Of a stretch of DNA of 50,531 nt, positions 35,156 to 44,062 are shown piece after piece (position 1 is the first letter of the stretch; every line of letters begins with the position of its first letter). The notes under the pieces were generated by a model, which was given only the letters and a program-made list of their open reading frames with translations, did not search any database and was not told where the DNA came from. The position numbers and the translations under genes are program-made. This DNA comes from Bacteroidales bacterium (GTDB taxonomy: Bacteria; Bacteroidota; Bacteroidia; Bacteroidales; NBLH01), in NCBI GenBank assembly GCA_016937695.1, contig JAFGWC010000073.1, positions 1 through 50,531 on the forward strand. The letters are read 5' to 3'.

Positions 35156-37069
35156 TTACTCTTCTGAATTAATATCACCTTCAAGCTTAGATTTTAATGC
35201 AGCTAAATCGGAAATATCTCCTAGAGTTGTTTTTTCAAGGTTTATATTTGCTTTTTTCTGTTTTTTTTCTGTACTTGGTTTTGTAGTTTCTTCTTTCTCT
35301 TTTTCTTCTTCAAATGTTTTTGAATGAGAAAGAATTATTCTTTTAGCTGTTTTTGAAAACTCTATAACTTTAAAGTCTAGTTTATCATCAATTTTTGCAT
35401 TTGATCCATCTTCTTTTACAATGTGTTTTCCGCCTGCAAATCCTTCTACACCATATGGTAAAGCAACTAATACACCTTTTTCAATTTTGTTTGTAATAGT
35501 ACCTTCATGAACTGAACCAACAGTAAATATTGTTTCAAAGACATCCCATGGATTTTCTTCAATTTGTTTATGACCAAGGCTTAATCTTCTGTTTTCTTTA
35601 TCTATTTCTAAAACAATAACTTCTATTTCATTTCCAATAGAAGTAAATTCTGCTGGATGTTTAATTTTCTTTGTCCAAGATAAATCAGAAATATGAATTA
35701 ATCCGTCAACTCCTTCTTCTATTTCAACAAAAACACCAAAGTTGGTAAAGTTTCTAACAACTACTGTATGTTTAGAGCCAACAGCATATTTTTCTTCTAT
35801 TTTAACCCAAGGATCTTCTTTTAATTGTTTAATACCCAAAGACATTTTTCTTTCTTCTCTGTCTAATGTAAGTATCTCTGCTTCAACCATATCACCAACT
35901 TTCAAGAATTCCTGAGCACTGCGTAAATGTTGTGACCATGACATTTCAGAAACATGGATTAATCCTTCAACACCTGGTGCTATTTCAATAAATGCGCCAT
36001 AATCAGCAATAACTACAACTTTTCCTGAAACTTTATCGCTTAATTTTAAATTTTGATCTAAAGAATCCCAAGGATGTGGCGTTAATTGTTTTAATCCTAA
36101 AGCAATACGTTTTTTATCATCATCAAAATCAAGTATTACCACGTTTAATTTTTGGTCTAATTCTACAATTTCTCCCGGATGTGTAACTCTACCCCAAGAT
36201 AAATCTGTAATGTGAATTAATCCATCAACACCTCCAAGGTCAATAAATACACCATAAGAAGTTATATTTTTAACAGTACCTTCAAGTACTTGTCCTTTTT
36301 CTAATTTAGCAATAATTTCTTTTTTCTGAACTTCAAGCTCGGCTTCAATAAGTGCTTTATGAGAAACTACAACGTTTTTAAATTCATGGTTAATTTTAAC
36401 AACCTTAAATTCCATTGTTTTTCCTACATAAACATCATAATCACGAATAGGCTTAACGTCAATTTGTGAACCTGGCAAGAATGCTTCTATACCAAATACG
36501 TCTACAATCATACCACCTTTTGTTCTACATTTAATAAAGCCTTTGATAATTTCATCTTTATCAAGAGATTCATTAACTCTATCCCAAGATTTTAATGCTC
36601 TTGCTTTTTTATGTGAAAGTACTAATTGTCCTGTTTTATCTTCCTGATTATCAACATAAACCTCTACTGTATCACCAATCTGCAATTCAGGATTATATCT
36701 GAATTCGTTTAAACTAATTATACCTTCTGATTTATATCCAATATTTATTACTACTTCTCTTGCAGTTTTTGCAATTACTATTCCGTTTACAACTTCATTT
36801 TCAGATATTGTAGATAAGGTTTTATCGTAAATCTCTTCATACTTTGATCTGTCTTTTGATGAATAGCTATCTACTTCGGCTTCAAAATCATCCCAATTAA
36901 AATCTTCAGCTTCAATAAAATTATAAATCTTTTCTTCTTTAATCTCTTCTTCAGCTTCAGTATTATCTTCTAAAAGCTCTTGTTCATCATCATTTGTTAA
37001 TTCAGTTGTTTCAATTTCTTGATTATCAAAATCATTTGTTTCTTCTAAGTTTTCTTCTGTGTTCTTCAT
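35156..37069 (-). CDS. rpsA: 30S ribosomal protein S1
   Basis: mRNA-binding ribosomal protein with six S1/OB repeats, which can be read in order: NEVVNGIVIAKTAREVVINI, DEIIKGFIKCRTKGGMIVDV, GQVLEGTVKNITSYGVFIDL, DKVSGKVVVIADYGAFIEI, SKHTVVVRNFTNFGVFVEI and SVHEGTITNKIEKGVLVAL. The 637-aa length includes an acidic N-terminal extension (about residues 1-60, rich in Glu, Asp and Asn) and a Lys/Glu-rich tail, both usual in Bacteroidota. In a phylum that mostly lacks Shine-Dalgarno sequences, S1-dependent initiation is expected to matter. A good promoter lies 63-93 bp upstream of the ATG. The STAS gene follows 70 bp downstream. Confidence 0.97.
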   Translation of the reverse strand: MKNTEENLEETNDFDNQEIETTELTNDDEQELLEDNTEAEEEIKEEKIYNFIEAEDFNWDDFEAEVDSYSSKDRSKYEEIYDKTLSTISENEVVNGIVIAKTAREVVINIGYKSEGIISLNEFRYNPELQIGDTVEVYVDNQEDKTGQLVLSHKKARALKSWDRVNESLDKDEIIKGFIKCRTKGGMIVDVFGIEAFLPGSQIDVKPIRDYDVYVGKTMEFKVVKINHEFKNVVVSHKALIEAELEVQKKEIIAKLEKGQVLEGTVKNITSYGVFIDLGGVDGLIHITDLSWGRVTHPGEIVELDQKLNVVILDFDDDKKRIALGLKQLTPHPWDSLDQNLKLSDKVSGKVVVIADYGAFIEIAPGVEGLIHVSEMSWSQHLRSAQEFLKVGDMVEAEILTLDREERKMSLGIKQLKEDPWVKIEEKYAVGSKHTVVVRNFTNFGVFVEIEEGVDGLIHISDLSWTKKIKHPAEFTSIGNEIEVIVLEIDKENRRLSLGHKQIEENPWDVFETIFTVGSVHEGTITNKIEKGVLVALPYGVEGFAGGKHIVKEDGSNAKIDDKLDFKVIEFSKTAKRIILSHSKTFEEEKEKEETTKPSTEKKQKKANINLEKTTLGDISDLAALKSKLEGDINSEE

Positions 37070-37131
37070 TTTTTTATCAATTATTTTATAATAAGTAAGT
37101 TAGACATTATATATAGATAAATTTGAAAGTG

Positions 37132-37162
37132 CAAATGTAAAACTATTATTATTAACACACAA
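37132..37162 (-). promoter_or_regulatory. Promoter for rpsA
   Basis: Minus strand TTG (37160-37162) and TACATTTG (37132-37139) are 20 bp apart, a good Bacteroidota promoter. The leader would be about 55 nt. Confidence 0.6.
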
Positions 37163-37525
37163 TAAGTTAGAATTATTTTTTTAAAATTTAATATGTATTT
37201 AAAGCTTTTTAACTTTATTTAATTGATTTCATTATATTTTTATATTGCCCATTATTTCATTTTTAATTTTTTAATATTTAAACTCTTAAAATAAATTCAT
37301 TTAAATGCTGAGTTAATTTATCAAATAATATTTCTCAAAATAATGCTAATTATCTTGTTTTGATAATATTTCGCGAATATTTTTTTCCATTCGTCAACAA
37401 ATTTTATTCATTAAACAAAATTTGGTATTCATAAACATATTGTTGTTTGCCTGCATTTTTTTTAATAGTAATTTAGCACTTTTAATTAAACCATAAAATA
37501 TAAATAATAAATTAGATAAAATAAT
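37163..37525. other. Noncoding gap before the ACP cluster
   Basis: About 360 bp, very AT-rich. It contains a G+C island AATATTTCGCGAATATT (around 37366-37382) that is nearly palindromic, and TTTG-containing stretches (around 37420-37450) that do not give a full promoter match. No tRNA, riboswitch or small ORF with protein-like features was seen. It presumably holds the promoter of the ACP gene. Confidence 0.55.
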
Positions 37526-37783
37526 ATGAAGCAAAATACAACATCGACTGAAAGAATTAAAGAATATGTAATAAACAATGCAGCAGGCACCAATAATTTT
37601 CAAATTGATGAAAGCACTCTCCTATTTGAAGAAGGACTATTTGATTCCATGGGATTTATGGCATTGATTGCATTTCTTCAGGAGGAGTATAATATCCAAG
37701 CTAATGATGATGAGCTTGTTGTAGAGAATTTTGAATCAATAAATGCAATTGTAACTTACGTTAATAAAAAATTATCAGCTTAA
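37526..37783 (+). CDS. Acyl carrier protein (dedicated to the downstream cluster)
   Basis: 85-aa carrier protein. The phosphopantetheine attachment Ser is in LFEEGLFDSMGFMALIAFLQ, in the usual place at the start of helix 2, and VVENFESINAIVTYV is the expected C-terminal helix. It is more divergent than the fatty-acid AcpP (the usual D-S-L is D-S-M here) and lies in a run of five co-directional genes, 9 bp before the asparagine-synthetase-like gene, so it is probably a pathway-specific carrier charged by the AMP ligase at 40.9-42.3 kb. fabF, the usual neighbour of AcpP, is absent. Confidence 0.88.
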   Translation: MKQNTTSTERIKEYVINNAAGTNNFQIDESTLLFEEGLFDSMGFMALIAFLQEEYNIQANDDELVVENFESINAIVTYVNKKLSA

Positions 37784-37792
37784 TTTATATAT

Positions 37793-39772
37793 ATGTGCGG
37801 TATTGCCGGAGGCACTAGATTTAATTCTGATGTATCTTTAAATGATGACATCATGATTAAAATGCTTGCCAGAATAAGACATAGAGGCCCTGATGAATGG
37901 GGCATTTATAATAGCGAAAATGTTTCACTTGGAAATGTACGTTTAAGCATCATTGATATTAATACAGGTCAGCAACCATTATCTAACTCAAAATCAAATA
38001 TTTGGATTGCATATAATGGCGAAGTTTTTAATTATATTGAATTAAGAAAAGAGCTTGAAAATAAAGGATATAAATTCAAAACTAAAAGTGATACTGAAGT
38101 TATTGTATTAATGTATGAAGAATATGGTATTGATTTTATAAACAGATTAAACGGACAGTTCGCTTTTTCAATTTGGGATAAAAGGACTCAGGAATTAATA
38201 TTAGTAAGAGACAGACTGGGAATAAGACCTTTGTTTTACACTAATAATAACGGAAATATCTATTTCGCTTCTGAAATTAAATCTTTGTTTGAACATCCAA
38301 AAATCAATGCAAAATTAAGTTCTCAATCTTTATTTCAAACATTTACATTCTGGACAACGATTAGCCCAAACACTGCTTTCGAAAACATATTTGAAATTCC
38401 GGCTGGACATTATATGATTTTTTCAAAAAAGAAACAAGAAATAAAACAATATTGGGATTTAAATTTTCCGAAAAAAAATCTCCATTCTCAATTGAGTTTT
38501 GAAGAAGCTACTGATGAGTTTAAAGTGCTTCTTGAAGATTCGGTTAGAATAAGACTTAGAGCTGACGTTCCTGTTGCAGCTTATTTGAGTGGAGGAATTG
38601 ATTCTACAATTACAACTTCTTTAATACGTAATATTGTTCCAGACTTATTGCAAACTTTTTCAATAGGTTTTAATGATAAAGATTATGACGAAAGCAAATA
38701 TCAAAATTTAGCTTCGGAGTATTTTAAAACAAATCATACAGGATTTAAAATAAACAATTCTGAAATTGCTGATGTTTTTCCTGAAGTAATTTGGCATAGT
38801 GAAATGCCCTTGCTTCGGACATCGCCGGCACCAATGTTTAGCTTATCAAAAAAAGTAAGAGAAAATAACATTAAAGTTGTAATAACAGGCGAAGGAGCAG
38901 ACGAACTTTTAGCAGGATATAATATTTTTAAAGAAACAAAAATAAGGCATTTTTGGGCAAATCAGGCAAACTCTAAATACAGACCTTTGCTGTTAAAAAA
39001 ACTTTATCCGTATATTCCTCAATTACAATCGGCTAACAGTAGTATTTTAAAATTATTTTTCGGATATAAACTATCAGAAACGAATCTTCCAACATACTCA
39101 CATTTGTTAAGGTGGAATAATGGAAATCACATAAAAAAGTATTTTTCGCAAAACATTATAAATGAGACTTTAAACTATAATCCGGCACAAGAGCTTAATG
39201 ATAAATTAAAAGATAAATTTAAGGACTATGATAATTTATCAAAAGCCCAATGGCTTGAAACTAAGATATTTATGAGTGGATATTTACTTTCTTCACAAGG
39301 CGATAGAATGGCTATGGCTAATTCAGTTGAAGGCAGATATCCTTTTCTGGATTACAGATTAGTTGAGTTCTGCACTTCTTTAAACCCTGATTTTAAGTTA
39401 AAGGGTTTAGATGAGAAATATTTATTGAAAAAAGCATTTGAAAATAAAATTCCAAAACAAATTTTTCAAAGGCCAAAACAAGCATACAGAGCACCAATCA
39501 AAAATAGTTTTATTTCAGAAAATTCAAATGATTATATTAAATCTGTTTTAAACCAAAATACTATTAAAAATCAAGGAATATTTGATTCTGATAAAGTTAG
39601 AGTTTTGCTTGAGAAATTAAAATCAAACAAAGAATCATCAGAAACAGAAGATATGGCACTAACGGCCATATTATCAACAAGTTTACTATACGATTTGTTT
39701 ATAAATAATGAAGGATATAAAAAAAATATAGATACAAAAAACTGTAAAATTATTAATGATTTTTCTAAATAA
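37793..39772 (+). CDS. Asparagine synthetase (glutamine-hydrolysing) homologue
   Basis: 659-aa AsnB-family enzyme: an N-terminal class II glutaminase with Cys2 as nucleophile (MCGIAGG), IRHRGPDEWGIY and IAYNGEVFNYIELRKELE; and a C-terminal synthetase domain with PP-loop AAYLSGGIDSTITTSL, ITGEGADELLAGYNIF and ANSVEGRYPFLDYRLVEF. Ammonia released from glutamine would amidate an AMP-activated carboxylate. Free asparagine may be the product, but the position between an ACP and a NadE-like gene in a glycan-type cluster points to amidation of a sugar acid or carrier-bound acid instead, as with AsnB-like proteins of O-antigen clusters. The catalytic residues look intact. It starts 9 bp after the ACP stop. 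Confidence 0.92.
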   Translation: MCGIAGGTRFNSDVSLNDDIMIKMLARIRHRGPDEWGIYNSENVSLGNVRLSIIDINTGQQPLSNSKSNIWIAYNGEVFNYIELRKELENKGYKFKTKSDTEVIVLMYEEYGIDFINRLNGQFAFSIWDKRTQELILVRDRLGIRPLFYTNNNGNIYFASEIKSLFEHPKINAKLSSQSLFQTFTFWTTISPNTAFENIFEIPAGHYMIFSKKKQEIKQYWDLNFPKKNLHSQLSFEEATDEFKVLLEDSVRIRLRADVPVAAYLSGGIDSTITTSLIRNIVPDLLQTFSIGFNDKDYDESKYQNLASEYFKTNHTGFKINNSEIADVFPEVIWHSEMPLLRTSPAPMFSLSKKVRENNIKVVITGEGADELLAGYNIFKETKIRHFWANQANSKYRPLLLKKLYPYIPQLQSANSSILKLFFGYKLSETNLPTYSHLLRWNNGNHIKKYFSQNIINETLNYNPAQELNDKLKDKFKDYDNLSKAQWLETKIFMSGYLLSSQGDRMAMANSVEGRYPFLDYRLVEFCTSLNPDFKLKGLDEKYLLKKAFENKIPKQIFQRPKQAYRAPIKNSFISENSNDYIKSVLNQNTIKNQGIFDSDKVRVLLEKLKSNKESSETEDMALTAILSTSLLYDLFINNEGYKKNIDTKNCKIINDFSK

Positions 39773-39813
39773 AATTTAAACTATTATAGATTATAATATA
39801 AAATATTAGAGCA

Positions 39814-40797
39814 ATGAAAAACAAACCATTTACTAAAAACATTATCAAACTTGAAGATATTGAAAAAACATGCAACAATATCATTGAAAAGCTTAAAGAT
39901 GATGTTTACAACAAATTACAAAGAAAAGGTGGAATTGTAGGGATTAGTGGCGGAATTGATTCATCAGTAACTCTGGCTCTGGCAGTAAAAGCTTTTGGAA
40001 AAGAAAATGTAACAGGCATATTATTACCAGAAAAAGACAGCAGTCCTGATAGCGCAATGCTTGCGAATAAACTTGCCGAGAAATTTGGAATAAAAACTAT
40101 AGTTGAAAACATTTCAGATGCATTAGACGGATTTGGATGTTACAGAAGAAGAGATGAAGCAATGCAAAGAGTTTTTCCTGAATACGATCCAAAAACATAC
40201 AAATCAAAAATAGCAATAAAACAAGACGTATTGAATCAAAATATGCCATCAATATTTTCGCTTGTGATAATTGACAAAAACGGCAATCAAAAAAGTAAAA
40301 TGCTTCCAATGAATGAATATCTGCAAATTGTTGCCGCATCTAATTTTAAACAAAGAAGCAGAATGTCAATGCTGTACTATCATGCTGAGGCTCTGCATTA
40401 TGCTGTTATCGGAACACCAAACAAACACGAAGTAGAGCAAGGATTTTTTGTGAAATATGGTGATGGCGGTGCAGATGTTATGCCAATTGGAGATTTGTAT
40501 AAAAGTCAAGTATACGAAATAGCTGCTTATTTAGGTGTTCCTCAGGAGATTATCGACAGAACACCAACTACCGACACTTATAGTGCAGAACAAACGCAGG
40601 AAGAATTTTTCTATCAATTACCTTTTGAATTAATGGACTTAATATGGTATGGATGGGAAAATGACTATGATACAGGCGATGTGGCTTATGCTTTAAATCT
40701 TAAGCCTAATCAAATAGAACACGTTTATAAAACCTTTGAAAGAAAAATGAAAACTACTGAATACTTAAGACTAGCTCCTATTAGAGACTATAAATAA
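39814..40797 (+). CDS. NadE-like NH3-dependent ATP-pyrophosphatase (NAD synthase family)
   Basis: 327-aa member of the NAD synthase family without a nitrilase-type glutaminase domain. The PP-loop is GISGGIDSSVTLALAV; NFKQRSRMSMLYYHAEALHY, VIGTPNKHEVEQGFFVKYGD and GGADVMPIGDLYKSQVYEIA follow the NadE order. A segment of about 60 residues (roughly 105-165, including GCYRRRDEAMQRVFPEYD and MLPMNEYLQIV) looks longer than in short NadE enzymes such as that of Bacillus. It may make NAD, but the setting (ACP, AsnB-like, AMP ligase, sugar transferase) suggests a specialised amidation. It could use ammonia supplied by the AsnB-like glutaminase. It lies 41 bp after the preceding gene. Confidence 0.85.
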   Translation: MKNKPFTKNIIKLEDIEKTCNNIIEKLKDDVYNKLQRKGGIVGISGGIDSSVTLALAVKAFGKENVTGILLPEKDSSPDSAMLANKLAEKFGIKTIVENISDALDGFGCYRRRDEAMQRVFPEYDPKTYKSKIAIKQDVLNQNMPSIFSLVIIDKNGNQKSKMLPMNEYLQIVAASNFKQRSRMSMLYYHAEALHYAVIGTPNKHEVEQGFFVKYGDGGADVMPIGDLYKSQVYEIAAYLGVPQEIIDRTPTTDTYSAEQTQEEFFYQLPFELMDLIWYGWENDYDTGDVAYALNLKPNQIEHVYKTFERKMKTTEYLRLAPIRDYK

Positions 40798-40875
40798 GTA
40801 TAGCGTATAAAATTAGGACATTTAAAGTTTTAAGTAAAAAGCACTAAATTAAAATAAAAATATAAACATTTGATA

Positions 40876-42348
40876 ATGAATGCGATAGATTATTTTTTTG
40901 AAGATTATAAAAATTCGGAGAAAGCATTTTTATTAAATAAAAATGAACAAATTAGTTATTCTGAACTTTTTAACAAAACAATTTCTTTATCTGAGTTTTT
41001 AAAATCTGAAATAGGTGAAAATAATAACATTATCTTATTTAGTACAAATTCATTATTCTTTATAATCTCGTATCTGGCAATTATTAAATCGGGGAATATT
41101 TGCGTTCCAATTAATCCTGTATCAAAAGAACAAGTAATAAATTTTGTTATTTCAGAAACAAATCCAAAATTAATTTTCTTGCAAAAAAGATTTATTGAAA
41201 AATTCAATGAATTTAAGATTGAAATTATTTCCGATAATGATTTTGAACTTAAAACTCAGAATAAAAATAATAAAGACCAAAAAGAAAACAATATTACTGT
41301 AAATTTTGACAAAGAAAGGCTTGCAGAAATAATATACACTTCTGGCTCAACGGCATTCCCAAAAGGTGTTATGCTTAGCCACAAAAACTTAATTGCAAAT
41401 ACAGAATCTATAATTAAGTATTTGAAACTGACTGATAAAGATACAATGTTGGTTGTTTTGCCGTTTTATTATTGCTATGGATTATCTTTATTGCATACAC
41501 ATTTAAAAGTTGGAGGTTCTATTGTGCTAAATAACACATTCATGCTAATAGGTTCAGTAATTAATAATTTAAAAGATTATAAATGCACAGGTTTTGCAGG
41601 AGTTCCAAGTCATTTTCAAATATTATTAAGAAAATCTGATTCTTTTAAAAACACCGAATTGCCTGATTTAAAATACGTTACACAAGCTGGAGGTAAATTA
41701 CATACAGTTTTCATAAGTGAATTTACAGACAATTTTAAAAACACTAAATTTTATGTAATGTATGGTCAAACTGAAGCAACAGCCAGACTATCATATCTTC
41801 CTTACGAAGATCTAAATAAAAAATTAGGTTCAATAGGCAAAGCTATTCCAAATGTAAAACTACAAATTGTAGATGAATATGGAAATGAAGTAAATAATGG
41901 TCAATTTGGCGAAATAGTTGCCAGCGGCGATAATATAATGAAAGGATATTACAACGATAAAGAGCTGACAAACAAAACAATACAAAATGGCAAATTATTT
42001 ACCGGCGATTTGGCAAAAAAAGATGAAGATGGTTATATTTATATTGTTGCAAGAAAAAAAGAAATTATTAAAGTTGGCGGTGAAAGAATAAGTCCAAAAG
42101 AAATAGAAGAAGTAATTGTTAGTATCCCTGAAGTAATTGACTGCACAATAGAAGGAGTTTATGATGAAATTTTAGGTGAAAAAATAAAAGCAATTATTGT
42201 GGTTTCGGACAAAAACAATAACGATAATTTTAAAAATAAAATATTAGAACATTGCAAAAAAAATTTATCATCGATAAAAATACCACAAGAATTGGTGCTC
42301 GAAAAAAATGTTAATGTAAATGCATCAGGGAAAAAAGTAAAAATCTAA
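40876..42348 (+). CDS. AMP-dependent acyl ligase (acyl-CoA/acyl-ACP synthetase family)
   Basis: 490-aa adenylate-forming enzyme. Core motifs: the P-loop IIYTSGSTAFPKGVMLSHKN, VVLPFYYCYGL, YVMYGQTEATARLSYLP, LFTGDLAKKDEDGYIYI, ARKKEIIKVGGERISPKEIE (hinge and C-terminal domain) and the acyl-adenylate Lys in NASGKKVKI. It activates a carboxylic acid and transfers it to a thiol; the co-oriented ACP suggests the acceptor is that carrier rather than CoA. The substrate cannot be predicted from the visible sequence. ATG 40876 is preferred over the TTG two codons upstream. No release, ketosynthase or condensation domain is present, so this is not a PKS/NRPS module. Confidence 0.9.
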   Translation: MNAIDYFFEDYKNSEKAFLLNKNEQISYSELFNKTISLSEFLKSEIGENNNIILFSTNSLFFIISYLAIIKSGNICVPINPVSKEQVINFVISETNPKLIFLQKRFIEKFNEFKIEIISDNDFELKTQNKNNKDQKENNITVNFDKERLAEIIYTSGSTAFPKGVMLSHKNLIANTESIIKYLKLTDKDTMLVVLPFYYCYGLSLLHTHLKVGGSIVLNNTFMLIGSVINNLKDYKCTGFAGVPSHFQILLRKSDSFKNTELPDLKYVTQAGGKLHTVFISEFTDNFKNTKFYVMYGQTEATARLSYLPYEDLNKKLGSIGKAIPNVKLQIVDEYGNEVNNGQFGEIVASGDNIMKGYYNDKELTNKTIQNGKLFTGDLAKKDEDGYIYIVARKKEIIKVGGERISPKEIEEVIVSIPEVIDCTIEGVYDEILGEKIKAIIVVSDKNNNDNFKNKILEHCKKNLSSIKIPQELVLEKNVNVNASGKKVKI

Positions 42349-42449
42349 ATTTAATATTTATTGGAAAAGCTATTTCGTAACCGATATAAATACATTTATC
42401 AAACAAATTTTGATTTATTTTAACTATTACTTTACTTGCATAACATATC

Positions 42450-42470
42450 ATAAATAGGAAACCTATTTAT
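42450..42470 (+). promoter_or_regulatory. Small hairpin before the sugar transferase gene
   Basis: ATAAATAGG (42450-42458) pairs perfectly with CCTATTTAT (42462-42470) around loop AAA, 23 bp upstream of the ATG. No T-run follows. It could affect translation or mRNA processing between ligase and transferase genes; the role is unknown. Confidence 0.4.
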
Positions 42471-42493
42471 TTAACTAAAAACTATTAAACTAA

Positions 42494-44047
42494 ATGCAAA
42501 ACGGAAACTTTTTTTATAAATACAATAAAGTATTTATAATTTTGTTTGACATGCTAATTGTGAGTAGTGCATTTCTGATTTTAGCATGGATAAAACCGGC
42601 AACAGTCAAATTAGTTATTCCGCATTACTACATACCTTTTCTTGTTTTTTTAAGTATCTGGCTTATTGTTTCTTCGATAATGGGAAAATATCATTTGCAA
42701 AATTTCGTAAAAAAATCTCACCTTTTATTTACAATAACTTTTATAAACTTCATAATTTTATCAATTGTAACAATATTACTTTTCGCATTAAAATTAAGTG
42801 CATATTCACGCACACTAGTTTTTGGAACAATCGCATTAAGTTTTTTAATAGAAATAATTGGTTTTAGCACAATTTTCACATGGTTAAAATTAAAAAATGA
42901 TTTTTATAAACCAGGAAATGAAATTCTGGAATCTTCAATAGAAAAAACTGATGATGATAAAATAAATAATTATTATTCATATGGAATTAAACAAATCTAT
43001 GAAAATGGATATAGGAATAATTTAATAACAAGAGAAGCAGGCGAGAAAGTTTACGATTATTTTTCAGAACACCTTAATGTTGACTCGTCTAATGTTGGAT
43101 TGATTTCCACTACAACATCTTTTAATATAGAAAATTTACAAGCTGAAAATTTAAGAGCTATTATTAATTTAAAAAAAGTTAATGATATGCGTTATATAAA
43201 TAAATTTTTTGAAGCAGTAAACAAAAAATTACCAGATGCCGGTATATTTATGGGTTGCGTAGAAACAAGCAAACAAAGATATAACAGAGTAAGCGAAAAA
43301 TTTCCTCCTTTTGTAGGTCAAATTGTAATAATGATAGATTTTGTTTTAAACAGAATATTACCTCGATTATCTTGGTTTCAAGATTTTTATTTCAATTTAA
43401 CAGGAGGCCATAAAAGAACGATTTCAAAAGCTGAAGTTCTTGGAAGATTAGTTAGCTGCGGATTTGAAATAATTGAGTATAAGGAAATTAACAAAATAAC
43501 GTATTTTGTTGTAATGAAAACTAAAGATCCTGAATACAACATTAATCCTTCATATGGGCCATTATATAAAATGCCAAGAATAGGGAAAAATGGTGATATT
43601 ATACATGTATATAAATTCAGAACTATGCACCCTTTTTCAGAATATCTTCAAGACTATGTGCTTAGATTAAATGGATACTCTGCAATAGGTAAACCTGCCG
43701 ATGATTTCAGATTAACGAAATGGGGGAAATTTATGCGCAAATTATGGTTAGATGAACTACCTCAATTACTTAATGTATTAAAAGGCGACATGGCTTTAGT
43801 TGGAACAAGACCATTATCAAAAAGAGCTTATCAGGAATATCCGGAAGATATAAAACAAATGAGAATAAAATATAAACCAGGCTGCATTCCTCCTTATGTT
43901 GCTTTATTAAAACAAGGCATGGCAGAATCAATTGATGCAGAAAGACAATATCTGAAAGATTTAACTAAACATCCAAACACAACAAATATAAGATATTTTG
44001 CCAAAGCTGTTTACAATATTATTACCAATAAAATAAGAAGTTCATAA
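42494..44047 (+). CDS. Bacterial sugar transferase (phosphoglycosyltransferase) with atypical middle domain
   Basis: 517-aa membrane protein expected to transfer a sugar phosphate from a nucleotide sugar to undecaprenyl phosphate. Four or five N-terminal helices (about 10-140) resemble WbaP-type initiators. The C-terminal catalytic part has GPLYKMPRIGKNGD, HVYKFRTMHPFSEY, LTKWGKFMRKLWLDELPQLL and KGDMALVGTRPLSKRAY, keeping the Asp-Glu pair. Between them (about 150-345) the usual nucleotide-binding domain is replaced by a segment that resembles the end of a class I methyltransferase (FFEAVNKKLPDAGIFMGC ... AEVLGRLVSCGFEIIEYKEI, TYFVVMKTK). The re-entrant helix normally just before the catalytic part is not obvious; DFVLNRILPRLSWF about 80 residues earlier may be its remnant. 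It is the last gene of the cluster. Confidence 0.85.
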   Translation: MQNGNFFYKYNKVFIILFDMLIVSSAFLILAWIKPATVKLVIPHYYIPFLVFLSIWLIVSSIMGKYHLQNFVKKSHLLFTITFINFIILSIVTILLFALKLSAYSRTLVFGTIALSFLIEIIGFSTIFTWLKLKNDFYKPGNEILESSIEKTDDDKINNYYSYGIKQIYENGYRNNLITREAGEKVYDYFSEHLNVDSSNVGLISTTTSFNIENLQAENLRAIINLKKVNDMRYINKFFEAVNKKLPDAGIFMGCVETSKQRYNRVSEKFPPFVGQIVIMIDFVLNRILPRLSWFQDFYFNLTGGHKRTISKAEVLGRLVSCGFEIIEYKEINKITYFVVMKTKDPEYNINPSYGPLYKMPRIGKNGDIIHVYKFRTMHPFSEYLQDYVLRLNGYSAIGKPADDFRLTKWGKFMRKLWLDELPQLLNVLKGDMALVGTRPLSKRAYQEYPEDIKQMRIKYKPGCIPPYVALLKQGMAESIDAERQYLKDLTKHPNTTNIRYFAKAVYNIITNKIRSS

Positions 44048-44062
44048 TTTAATTTGTTTATT

